Positions 6,860 through 16,864 of a stretch of 16,872 nt of DNA are shown here, in pieces. Each line of letters begins with the position of its first letter. Positions within the stretch are counted from its first letter, which is position 1. This DNA is from Ophiocordyceps camponoti-saundersi (nom. inval.) (taxonomy: Eukaryota; Ascomycota; Sordariomycetes; Hypocreales; Ophiocordycipitaceae). The stretch spans positions 1 to 16,872 of the forward strand of contig PDHQ01000539.1 of NCBI GenBank assembly GCA_003339415.1. The letters are read 5' to 3'. The notes beneath the pieces were generated by a model, which searched no databases, had not been told where the DNA came from, and saw nothing but the letters and a program-made list of their open reading frames with translations. Both the position numbers and the translations under genes were made by a program.

Positions 6860-9800
6860 TTACTTAAGATAGATATCTTCGAAAAAATAGGACTTAGCCG
6901 CTCTTATAGTAAATATTTTCTAATATTAACTTAGGATATCCGCGGCGTTAAGCTACGATTATCCTTACTAGGGGGGGAGTTTAACTTTTTTATAAAATAG
7001 TAAGTAGGTAGGGGATTTCCTTTTACTATAAAAGTAAAAAAGCTAGGCGTTATTATAATAAAAGCGTTTATAGTATTTAGCGAAGTCTCCGTAGCTAAAG
7101 CGGGCGGCGAGTAGATAATATAGCTAAAGTTAAGGTAAAGTTTTAAGTTTAGCTATAAGCTTTATTATAGTAAGTAGCCCGTATTCCCTATAGCGATTAG
7201 GTTAATATTTTTACTATTAGTAATCGAAGGCCGCTACCTTACGCTATTTAAGGTCTTAGCTAACCTAAGCTAGGGAGGAGGTATTATATCTTAGAGGGCT
7301 ATATAATATACCTTAGTTAGTAAAGCGGTTAGCTATCTTATTACCTAAAATATCCTTATATCTAAGAATTTATCTAATAAAGACCTTACTAGCGTAAGCG
7401 GAGGTAGCTTAGAGGAAGTAAATTTACTCTTTTTAGGAAAAGCTTATAGGTATATTATTAAGCTAAGTAATAATTACTTAGTTATTAAGGTAAATATATA
7501 ACGAGGGAGGTAAGGTAATAGCGTCGGCCTCGGCGACTTTAATAGCCGCTAGAAGGCTTTCTAATACTCCCTATATCTTTATATCGTATACCTTTATATA
7601 TAATAGCTATCCGTAGCCCTAAGCGAGAACGGCGCTATCCCTTTTTACTAAGAAGCTAAAGCTTATAATTACCTCGGGCTATTAAAAGGGCGACGGATCG
7701 TATCTAAAGCTATTAGTAAAGATTAGAAAGTTTATCGCCGGGAGCTATTTAAACTAGTTAAGAAAGTTTTAGATAGTAATATCCTTAGGGGGGTAAGGGC
7801 CTTTATCCGAGCCGCTATAATAGAGAGCTACTAAATATAGTTAGGGGAAAACTAAGTAAAGGGAAAGGGTTCTTTATAGCGTAGTAGGCTAGCGCGGCAG
7901 CCCTCGGGGCGTGCGGCGGTCGTAATAAGCCCTAGTAGCTAGCGGGTAAGAGGGGTCGAGGTTCCGGACGCGTATCGTATACCTAAGCTATATCCCTTTA
8001 AAGGTAACCTTAACTAAGGGAATATTAGCCTCTTAAAGGAGGGTTAGGATATTTATTATCTTCTAAACTAGTAGGTAGCTTCTAATAGCGAGGTTAAGTA
8101 TTACTTATAGCTTAGCTATTTAATCGCGGAGGCCTATAGATATTTCCCTTATTTTATTTTTCTTAGCGGGCCTTATAGTACTAGGCTACTAAATCTCCGC
8201 TCCGAAAAGCGCTTTAGTTTTAATAATAGCCCTAATAGCTTTCTAAGTAGCGGTAGGGGGGGTCCTATACTAGACCTAGCTAAGTCCCTTAATATACGTA
8301 GCTACTTTCCTAGCTTTAGTAGCTTTCTCTTAGATATAGTATTTCTAATTAAGGCGTTTATTAAGCTAAAGGCTTAGCTATTATATAGCCTCTAGAGGGT
8401 TAATTTAGCGCCCGCTATAATATAAGCTAGGTAATATTAGTTATTATCTCTTCGTAAAATATATAACTTTTATCTTAGCTAAGTTAAAATTAATACTATT
8501 ATATTATTTTTAGTAAATAGCGGTATCGAGTAAGCGTTAAGCCTTATAGCTAATCTCCTCTAAGTCCTTATTAACTATAAATATATTATAGTTATTTATA
8601 TACGTAAACTAGCTATTTAGCTTATCTAGTTAGTAGATCGGGGTAATATAAAGTATATATAGTATAAGGGAGATAGGAGAGCTTTATAGTAGGCTATAAA
8701 AAAGCGGGTTTATCGGGGTAACTATCTCGTTTAGGCGTACGCTAGTAAGTCTCCCCGTTATAAAGGAGTTTACTTAGCGGAGTAAGTTATCGGGCTAGCC
8801 TTATAAGCGTATCTATAAGAGGAGGCGGACGCGGAGGACTATATTAAAGGCCCCCTATATATCTATAATAATAAAAGTAGCTACTTTACCTTAGTTAAGA
8901 GCGTCTTCGATATCGTAAATAAGGTAGCTAACGATATCGGTAAACGACTATATAAATAGGGCGCTAATATACTATAAGGAGACTACGCTATACTAAATAT
9001 ACTTTTAAGCAACGCGTCGGGCGAGGAGTTATTCGAGCCTTTTACCTAAGTAAGATAGGAGCGTAATAAGGCGCTAGCCTTTAATTATACTAATATCCCG
9101 CCTAAGCTTAAGGAATAGGGTAACTTATACCTTCTTAAAAGGTAAGGGGTAGTAGCTAAAAGTTAAGTAGCCTTAGTATAGCGCTATAATAGCTATTATA
9201 ATATAGGTTTAAGCGGCTTTTAATATCCTAACCGTAATACTATTAACGCCTAAAATTATATTTCCTAAGCTATAAACCGCTTTTATAATCTCTGCTTATA
9301 TAAGGTTATTATCTTAAGAGATTAGTTATATTAAGTAAATATTATTAACCTAATAATAGTTATCGTTCTAAGAGAACTTTTTAAGGAGATACCTTCGGAG
9401 GGTTATAGTTTTCTTAGTAAGCTTAATAATAAGCGTGCTATTAACTTATAAGGGGGGCGGGGCGAATTATAAGCGCCTCTTATACTAGCTAAATACTTAA
9501 TAAATATCCTTATCTAATAAGGCCTTAGCGATAATATCCTTATAATATTCCCTCTTAGCTTAACGGACCTCCTCTTTTAAGGCTTTCCGGGCTTCGAATA
9601 CGCGGGCAGTTCGGGGGCCTTAGCGGCGGGCTTATCGTATAGCTATTACCTTCTTAATATACTCGGGTATCTATTATATAATATACTTAGAGTCTAGCTT
9701 AGCTAGCTTATAAGTAGACTTTATTACTCGCCTAAGAAGCGAGATAAGAGCTTCTACTAGCTTATCTAAGTTACCTATTATAGCTATAGTAGAGGGGAGG

Positions 9801-10600
9801 GTAGGTATGCTTACTTTTACTTAAAAGGCGAAGTTAGCGATATCTTTAGGTAAATCCCGGAGGATATATCGTAGGGGCGGGGGGTTACTAGAGGGGAGGC
9901 TTTTTAGCACGGTAACGATAGTTTTATAATTAGAGCCTATATAAAGGTAATAAGTAATTATACTAAAAGTAAAGGGGATATTCGTAAAAATAAAGTTTAG
10001 GACGTTTTTATAATCGTAAGTTAGCTAGCTTAGTTTATTTAAGATAGTAAGCTTATATCGGTAAGTATATTTAGCTAAAGCCGTAGCGTTAGTATCTTAT
10101 TCTCCTTAAGGGAGATAAGGTTACTATATATAATACTTAAAGTTAAAGTTCTTAGTAATTACGGTATATTTATATAGCTATTAGTTAAGTAAAACTTATA
10201 AGGTTTAGAGTTAACGGATACGCGGTTAGATATAAATATTAAGGAAAGTAGTCTTACTAACTTAGACCTAAATTAGGTCCTTATAGCCGCTCTTACGGGT
10301 AATAGGCTTAAGCTACGAGTAAGCTTAATATCCCTTTCCTTAGCGGACGTATATTAAAACCCGGGGCTTCTTAGCCTTTTTAATCTAAAACGCTATAAGG
10401 GTAAAGTAATTAAATCTAATATAGGACTTTATTTAGTATTAAGGGGGTAAGTTATTATTATAGAAAAGTTCCTATAAGAGAACTATATTTATAGCGTTAG
10501 TAAAAATAAATCGTAAGGCGGTATCGTATATAGCGCCGTCTTTAGCTATATTAACTTAGAATACTTTTAGGTAATCTTTATTACTTAATCGTTAATAATA
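6860..10600 (-). pseudogene. LINE ORF2 (endonuclease, RT, RNase H), RIP-inactivated
   Basis: One minus-strand frame of about 1,245 codons, interrupted only by TAA/TAG. The apurinic-type (EEP) endonuclease comes first: 'YLKVF.VNIAKDG' near 10570-10535, then 'INIVLL.E', a degraded GDFN box read as KNFN (about 10138-10155), 'NVLNFIFTNIPF', and the SDH box read as SNY (about 9920-9934). A linker ends in 'FAPPPL.V'. The reverse transcriptase follows: 'TYIIIAIIALY.GYL', 'LLARRVA', 'VATFIIIDI.GAFN', 'GWPDNLLRWVNSF', and the GLPQGSP block reduced to 'SSPISLILYILY' (8683-8648); the catalytic Y-x-D-D box now reads YINN (8602-8591). An RNase H-like block 'FTNSF' (TDGS) lies at 7697-7720. The C-terminus is 'LLAARFSYGDFAKYYKRF' and 'YSKRKSPTYLLFY' (about 7050-6985). 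Start and stop are approximate because RIP hides both. Confidence 0.85.
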
Positions 10601-12381
10601 TACTTAAGTTATTAAGAATAGGTAATATAGTAAATAGTACGGTTCCTCTTACTTTTAGGTAGGGGGGTTATAGTAGCGGCGTTATTTTCCTCGGCGACCT
10701 TATTTACTATCTTAACTTTTATTAAGTTAGCGTTTAAGTTATTACTAGTAAAGCCGGGTATTAAGGGTAATAGTATAAAAGTCTCCGGGTATTTCCTAGC
10801 AGTCTTAAGTTAGGCGGGGGAGGGGGAGGGGGATCTTACTAAGCTAGCTAAGTTATCCTTAAAGCTAGAGTTAGAGGTAAGCTCGCTATAGTTAGGGCCG
10901 GAGACCTCTTTATTAGTAGTAATCTTTATTATATCGATATAGGTTTTTATAAAAGGCGAGGTAAAGTTATAAGCTTACTAGGCTTATTACTAAGTTTATC
11001 GGCTAAAAAATACGCTATTATCTAATAAGTTAATTATAAGGCCTTAGAGGGCGAGGAACGCGGCTAGGCTAGTTTTACGAATCTATTTCCGTTAGGCTTA
11101 GGTAAATTAGCTAAGGACCCTATTTTTTTAGATAGGCCTTGCTAAGCACTTATTATATATAAAGATATACGCCTTAAGGTAATTAGCATATTACGTTAGC
11201 TTATTATATTCGCTATATTCCTTTTTCTTATAAGTTTTATAGTAAGCTAGCTAGATATAGGGTCTAGCTTTATATTAGTCGAAGTACTTAGTATACTAAG
11301 TAAGAGGGGATATCTTATTAATCTCGCGGGCTAGGCCGCTAATATTAAAAAGTTAGAAAAGCTTAACTTTCGAGGGGAAGAAAATAATCTAAGTAGCCGC
11401 GGTTAGCTTATCCTAAGGGTCCTAGTTATTCGATAAGCGGTAGCTTATAAGCTTTACTTTTATTTATACTTTAGCCTTACCGCTAATAAGCTTAGCTATT
11501 AGGATAAGGGTCTTATCTATAAAGCTATAGAGGTTTATTAGAATATTAAGGATAGCGTAGGTAGCTTATTTCTTAAAGGCGTTTACCTTCTTATAGCTAA
11601 TAGCGGTATAAATCTTTATCGCGTTCGTAATAGCAAATTTCTAAGCGTTAAGGTTAGTAGTAATAACTAAGAACCTAATTTTAGTAGCGCTTATAAAGGG
11701 GAAGTTAGTAACTAGACGGCCGATAGCATTAGCTATAGCTTTCTAAATAGTAAAGGGGGGGGTTTAGCGTTATATAGTAGATATTTTAAAGTAAAGGAAA
11801 ACCCTAAGGTCCGGCCTTACCTATTATATTTTTACTTTTATCGCGGCGGCGGTAGTAGAAGCTATAACTTTATTTATCTTAGCTTTCTTCTATAGCTATA
11901 AGGGCGAGGCTAGCAGGCTAGAAGTAATATTAGCTTAAGATAGGAGGGCGTTCGTAGCGTTATCTCGCTTACGGGTAAGGGTATTAGGCTATTAATTAAT
12001 ATCGCGGTTACGTATAACGCGTAGCGCGTTAAAGCTTATAGCTTATCGGAGCGTATTTTTAATAATATCGGCAAGGAAGCTAGCGTAGGCCTTAGCGTAT
12101 CTTTTAAAAAAGGGGGAGATAGCGTTATTAAGGGTAATAACGATAGCTTATATAATATTCTTTTTAGCAGCGTATTTCTAATAAAGCTTCGTAAGGGCCG
12201 GCGCGAGATTAGTAATATATATAAAGGTTATAAGATCGGTAGCGTATAAAACTTTCCTAAGGCCCTAATTATCCTCCTCGGAGGTCCTCTTTATAGCCTT
12301 TATTTTACGAGGGGTAACCGGAACTACTCCGGCGTCGTAGGCTATAGCGGCTAGTATCGCGGGCGATATTATCGTAGTTAT
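10600..12381 (-). pseudogene. LINE ORF1 (Gag-like, zinc knuckles), RIP-inactivated
   Basis: A second open minus-strand frame, offset from ORF2, begins near an ATA (former ATG) at 12381 and is interrupted only by TAA/TAG. It carries 'PFTI.KAIANAIGRL' and 'AFKK.ATYAIL', then 'FNISGLAREINKISPL', which match the usual fungal LINE ORF1 layout. A Cys/His knuckle region spans about 11302-11146, where most Cys and His codons now read Tyr ('YTKYFD.YKARPY', 'KTYKKKEYSEYNK'), ending in 'NKCLARP'. ORF1 proteins of this class bind the element RNA. The C-terminal third is Ser/Pro-rich and unrecognised. Exact ends are uncertain. Confidence 0.7.
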
Positions 12382-12530
12382 GCGGGATATAATTTAAGCT
12401 TATAACGGTATCGCGATTATCGTGGAAAAGTAAGGCCGAAGCTAGAAATCGGGCGTTAGTAGAGTTTTAGTAGTAATCCCCGCTACGCACTAATAGCGGG
12501 GCGAAAAACGGGATTATGTAGGAGGGAAGT

Positions 12531-12546
12531 AGAGTTATACCCATGT
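12531..12546. repeat. Target-site duplication, right copy (16 bp)
   Basis: Identical in all 16 positions to 6368-6383. Normal CpA/TpG content resumes about here, so the flank escaped RIP. Confidence 0.88.
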
Positions 12547-13517
12547 CTGGGTGGAAAGAATATAATACCCAGACTACTAAGTAGAGATAGGAAGAAGTTG
12601 TACTAAGTCCACGGAAAGAAAGACAAGGTACGAACAAGAAAGAAGTAAAATGTACGAAACAGTCCTACTACATACAGGTCTGCCCAGGTCTGCCCAGGTC
12701 TTCGAGGTCTTCCAGGCCCTCCGAGTCCTCCGAGTCCTCCACAAGTCGGCAGCCATCAACAGAAAACTTACAAGTTACAACACACATCTATACCTAACAA
12801 TCTCCACCCCCAATCCCTTCAAATCTCCCCATCAGATTCATCCCGAGACCCCAACGTCCAAAGTCTCCCACCAAAAAGGTCAAAGACCCACCAGGTCAGA
12901 CCCGAATCTGCATCGTAAAGTCAAGATAGACCAGACGAGGCCGCACTCACTCACTTACAAGTCGCGCGCAACAGGCACTCAAAACCACCCTTGGTATTCA
13001 TTCGCCAGTCCAAGCCGCCGTTTTTCATCCGGAAGACAGAAGAAGAAGAAAAGAAGAACAAAGCAAAGCAGAAAAAAAGGCAAAGAAAAGAAAAAAAAAA
13101 GAGACAAAAATGTACACAAATGCGTCGTGTCCGTCTCTTATTCGACGTCAAGATGGCGACCCATTTCCCTCGACAAAACATCCGTCGAGATCCTCTCTAC
13201 AGGGGCGTAAAGCCCAACACACGGTGGGGGGCAAGGTTTTTTTTGTTTTCCAGCTCCGCAGATGTGCGGACGCGCCCATTCATCAAACGCCAAATGGTAA
13301 TATGGAAAAGAAGATGGACAGAAAAAAGAAAGAAGCACGAAGATGGAGGAAGTAAAGAGGTCGAAGATCAAGTCGACGGGCGGAGCATCTCAAGAGGAAG
13401 AATAAACCAAAAAGGGCCCCAAGCAATCGGATCCCGATTCTCGACGCCTCTCCTTCCCATGTTGCAGTGACAAAAGAGAGGAAGTGAGCAGACGTAAGAG
13501 GCACCGAGACGCCCCTA
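12547..13517 (-). other. 3' flank of ste12
   Basis: About 970 bases downstream of the ste12 stop, probably 3' UTR plus spacer. It holds the third tandem-repeat unit (from 12565), a decamer tandem repeat 'caggtctgcc' with decayed copies (12675-12714), a 9-bp 'ccgagtcct' duplication (12721-12738), and purine-rich plus-strand tracts (13027-13107, 13300-13400). The open frames here are low-complexity and resemble no protein I know. No convincing AATAAA on the minus strand. Confidence 0.55.
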
Positions 13518-15959
13518 TCACATGACGCCGTTGATCGTTGCTGGTTGGCTGATGGTCATGGGCATACTCAGTGTTTGTAGGCTGTTGAAGCTCTGGCTGT
13601 CGTTCATGTTGTTCGAGCCGGCGTCCGACTGGCCCGCGTTCATGGAGCCGGACACGTACGCCACCTCGGAAGTCGGAGACGCCTCTTCGAGAGAGCCGAG
13701 ATGGTCTTCCCCCGACAGCTCCTCTTCCTCTTCGGCCGACATGTTCATCGAGCTCTCGCCACCGTCCTCGCGACTGTGCGTGCGCTTGTGCCTGTGGAAA
13801 GGGAAAAGAAAAGAGTTCAGCCTGCGAACGGATCGCCTGAAGGAAATTGGGGAGAGAGGGGGTTGCACGTACTGTGCCAGGTTGTCCGATCGGGAAAAGG
13901 CTTTGCTGCAGTGCGGGCAAATGTAGGGCTTTTCCTGTGTGTGCGTCCTCACGTGTCTTTTTTTTTTGTGACGGATGCCGCGTCAGATAAGACTGCCATA
14001 CGACCCACGGACGTGGCGAACGATTAGAGAGGGAAAACTTACCGCTTCAGATGCTCTAACCGCTTGAACAGACGACCGCAAGTCGGGATGGGGCAGGAGT
14101 GCGACTTGTGAGGGTACGGACCCAGCTCCATGACGGTGGCGGAGCGGGCCCGACGGACGACGCCGTTGGGGCCGCCCGAGACGTTGCGGCGGTGACCCTT
14201 GAGAGAGGCGTCGCCGGCGGCGGAATAATCCTCCGACTGGAGCTGGGAGAAATCCTGGTGCAGGGCCATGGGGTTCAGGGCCGGGCTGCCGTCGACGGTG
14301 GACAGCGGGGTGCCGTGGCGGGACATGTCGACCACGTCCTTGTGCGGCTGGCTGGTGACGGAGGCGCTGTAGGCGAGGCCCGGGGGCGAGTTGTCCGTCA
14401 GCTCGTCGCCCTCGGGAACGGGGCCGACCGAGGCGGAGACGGACCTCCTCAGGTCCGAGGGTCGGTGGGCGGCGGAAGCGGAGGTGGAGGCGGCGGGGTT
14501 GGAGACGGGGGGCGCGGCCATGCCGGAGACGGAGGGCGGGATGGAGGAGCGGCGGCGCCTCTGCTTGTAGGTGGGGGAGCCCTCGATGACGGAGTAGACG
14601 TTGTTGGCGCCGTAGGAACGGGGGAACTGGGAGCCGGGCATGCTCGAGGGCGGCAGCTGGCCGACGCCGTTGATGCCGGGGACGTGGTCGGGGATGGCGG
14701 AGTAGAGGCCCGTCTCCTCGTTTGCGATGTAGGCGGGCTCGCCGGCCATGCCCAGAGCCTGCTGGGGAGGGGTGATGGGCTCGAAGGAGATGCCCCGGTT
14801 GCTGTAGTCCTCGTACTGGGACGAGACGAAGGAGGGGGCTGGTGAGTATTCCAAGCCGTAGGGCGGCATCGAGGCGTGGCGCTGATGTCCCTGGGTCATG
14901 GGGACGCCGTTCTGGTTGTACTGGACACGGGCGAAGTCAGGATCCCTCTTGACGGGCTGGACTTGCTGCGTCACAGCGGACGGCATCGGCATCGAATCGT
15001 ACGGTACCATTGGGTCCATGCCCTCCGGTAAGGGGGCCATGGGCTGGGGCATCATGTGAGGCGGGGGCATGGCGTCCATGTTCCTCATGACGGGGGACGG
15101 CGGCTGGCCCGGGGGGAAGGCGGGCTGCTGGGCGCTGAAGGAGGACGAATTGGCCTGTTGGGTCTTGGTGAGCTGCTCGTACAGCGACTGGGACGAGTCG
15201 TATTGGAAGGACAAGGCCGGCTCGCTGACGGCGACGGTGGTGGCCTCTTGGCCCATCTTTTCGCGCTTCAGGTCTCGCTCGAGGGCGTCGAGGAAGAGGC
15301 GGTCATGGGGGACGCTGTACCAGTAGAAGACCTTTTGCTTCTTCTGGGTGCGAATGCAGTTGTTTTTGTAGAGGAAGTCGAGGAAGGCGCTCTTGGGCTC
15401 CTCGAGCGAGGCGTCGGTGCCCGACTTGAGGTTCCGCAGGTCGGAGAAGATGCCCTCTTCGAATTTCTTTGAATTTTTGACGGGGCGACCGAAGGCCTGG
15501 AAGCGGAAGGAGAGGCATCGGACGATGTCGGTGCCGGAGATGTGGAAGAGATTGTTCCTTTTCGAGATTCGCCCCCGGGTCCACGTCAGCCGCAGGTCTC
15601 CAGGGGGGTGCGCCCAGCATCGTGCGCCGGGTGAAGAGTCAGATGGGGAGCGACATACCACAAGACGCAAGAGACGTACTCGCCCGTGGGCAAGAGAAAG
15701 CGACGTATGTATTGGTCCGGTTGCCAGTCGACGGGGGCAGAGATGAGGAAGTATTTGACTGGACGCCGGCACACGAGTCAGCGGCGGAACGAGGCCGAAC
15801 AGGATGAGAAAAAAAATCAGTCAGAGAATGAGAAGACATACGGTTGTCGACCTGCTGAAGCGCGACCTGAGCATCGTGCGGCAATGCCTGCTGCGCTTCG
15901 GTGCTCAGCATAAAGGTCTCTGGTTTCTGAGGAGCCATGGCTCCGTGTTGCGAATACAT
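13518..15959 (-). CDS. ste12: Transcription factor Ste12 (STE domain plus two C2H2 fingers)
   Basis: Five exons (15959-15842, 15758-15659, 15557-14043, 13956-13873, 13791-13518) give 696 residues. Ste12 is the nuclear target of the Fus3/Kss1-type MAPK cascade and controls mating, hyphal fusion and, in plant and insect pathogens, host penetration. The N-terminal STE (homeodomain-like) DNA-binding domain spans about 40-172: 'LKYFLISAPVDW', 'FHISGTDIVRCLSFRFQAFG', 'KKQKVFYWYSVPHDRLFLDA'. A long Pro/Gln/Met-rich middle has many Ser/Thr-Pro sites suited to MAPK phosphorylation. Finger 1 is C561-x4-C566-x12-H579-x3-H583; finger 2 is C591-x2-C594-x12-H607-x3-H611. An acidic tail follows and the protein ends '...TINGVM'. 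Introns of 83, 101, 86 and 81 nt have donors GTATGT, GTATGT, GTAAGT and GTACGT. The start is the first in-frame ATG (G at -3); the upstream in-frame GTG is not used. The fingers separate this from budding-yeast Ste12, which lacks them. Confidence 0.95.
13873..13956 (-). other. ste12 exon 4, symmetric zinc-finger cassette
   Basis: 84 nt (28 codons), phase 2 at both ends, so inclusion or skipping keeps the frame. It encodes the His pair of finger 1 and the Cys pair and helix of finger 2. Its acceptor is preceded by ten A residues instead of a pyrimidine tract. Alternative splicing in the zinc-finger region is known for Ste12 of some plant-pathogenic fungi; whether this exon is skipped here is unknown. 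Confidence 0.6.
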
Positions 15960-16175
15960 GGCGGGCCGCGTCTCCCGGGAGCGATGCACAGGAGACGTCC
16001 CAACCTGTTTTTCGCCTCTGTAGGCGCGAAGAATCCGTTGTCGCTAGGGAGGGGGGGTGAGGAGGATTGAGGGAGGGCGGGGGCGCGTCAGCCGGGGCGC
16101 GTCTAAGGGGGTAAGTTGTCGTGAGGCGCAGCCTTGGGTTCGAATGGACAAGAGGAGAGGTTTTTTTCGTTGCCC

Positions 16176-16183
16176 GTTATATA
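16176..16183 (-). promoter_or_regulatory. Possible TATA box for ste12
   Basis: 'catatataac' in gene orientation, about 215 bp upstream of the ATG, is the only TATA-like site seen in the leader. Transcription-start data would be needed to assign it. Confidence 0.25.
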
Positions 16184-16820
16184 TGAGTTCGCGTATGTTG
16201 GCGTAATTTTACTTCTTTCGAGGCCAGCCCGGAGAGAGGAAAGGAAAACTCTTTTTTTTTTTTGGTGGAGAGGGAGGGAGGCGCGCGCGTGATGATTGAC
16301 GGGGGTCGGGAGGAGGATATCGAAGCTGAGGAGGGGAAAAAAACAAGGGATCGATCGAAGCGAGAATGGCAACGAAGAAAAGAAAATCGCGCGTAGGCGG
16401 CGGTACCGGATCGCAGCGGATTAGAGGGAGAGGAAGAAGCGAAGAGCCAAAAAGCCACAGAAAAAAAAAGAGGGCTTCAAAGGGTAAAGACCAGCCCAAA
16501 GGAGAGCAGTGAAAAGAAGATTGTGATGAAGAAATCGAAACCCCGTCGATGTGGTTTGATAGCCGGTTCACCAACAGAGCCAGCTGGGAGTAGTGGAAGT
16601 AAGGGGGGGGGGGAAGTGGTTTGAGAGTGATGAGATAAAAAATGACGAAAAAAAAAGGGAAAAAAAAAAGGCCAGTGGGGTTTGTAGTGGAAGCTGAGAA
16701 GCGACGTCGTGTCTCACGAATAGAAAAGAAACAAAACGGAGCAGCAGCGCCTCAAGGTGCGGCTCTGGTAAGAGAAAGGAAAATAAAAAAAGGGGGGGGA
16801 GAAGAAGAAGGTGTAAGATC

Positions 16821-16864
16821 GGGGGGGGGGGGGGGGGGGGGGGGAGGGGGGGGGGGGGGGGGGG
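16821..16864. repeat. Poly-G tract at right end
   Basis: Twenty-four G, one A, then nineteen G on the plus strand, followed by 'aaagggaa'. Same strand composition as the left end. Real homopolymer or assembly-end artefact. Confidence 0.95.

Larger units (their letters stand above)
6384..12530 (-). mobile_element. Full-length RIP-mutated LINE (Tad1-like)
   Basis: A 6.15-kb non-LTR retrotransposon. In minus orientation: 5' UTR (about 12530-12382), ORF1 (about 12381-10600), ORF2 (about 10600-6860), 3' UTR with a small hairpin, a (CA)9 tail, and a perfect 16-bp target-site duplication outside. Translating the minus strand and treating TAA/TAG as mutated Gln or Trp codons gives long frames with recognisable endonuclease, reverse transcriptase and RNase H blocks. 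RIP is saturated: from 6415 to 12422 CpA and TpG are almost absent while CpG persists, and no ATG-initiated frame of 60 codons survives. I found no frameshift in the parts I traced. The element cannot make its proteins. Assignment to the Tad1-like fungal clade is from motif resemblance, not a tree. Confidence 0.88.

Noticed and set aside
8700..9480. A long plus-strand frame through the RIP block that looks protein-like when stops are ignored
   Set aside because: It mirrors ORF2: the same bases on the minus strand give recognisable reverse transcriptase blocks, while the plus-strand reading matches no family I know.
6384..12530. LTR retrotransposon as the identity of the RIP block
   Set aside because: The two ends share no long terminal repeat, the duplication is 16 bp, and the protein order is endonuclease then RT then RNase H.
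12675..12738. A CRISPR-like repeat array
   Set aside because: Only short contiguous decamer and nonamer duplications without spacers, in a eukaryotic 3' flank.
12650..13210. A 186-codon plus-strand ORF
   Set aside because: Low-complexity Lys/Ser/Thr-rich translation over a purine-rich ste12 3' flank, no homologue recognised, and it overlaps short tandem repeats.
14099..14845. A 248-codon Gly/Val-rich plus-strand ORF
   Set aside because: Antisense shadow of the GC-rich ste12 exon 3; composition is what reverse reading of GC-ending codons gives.
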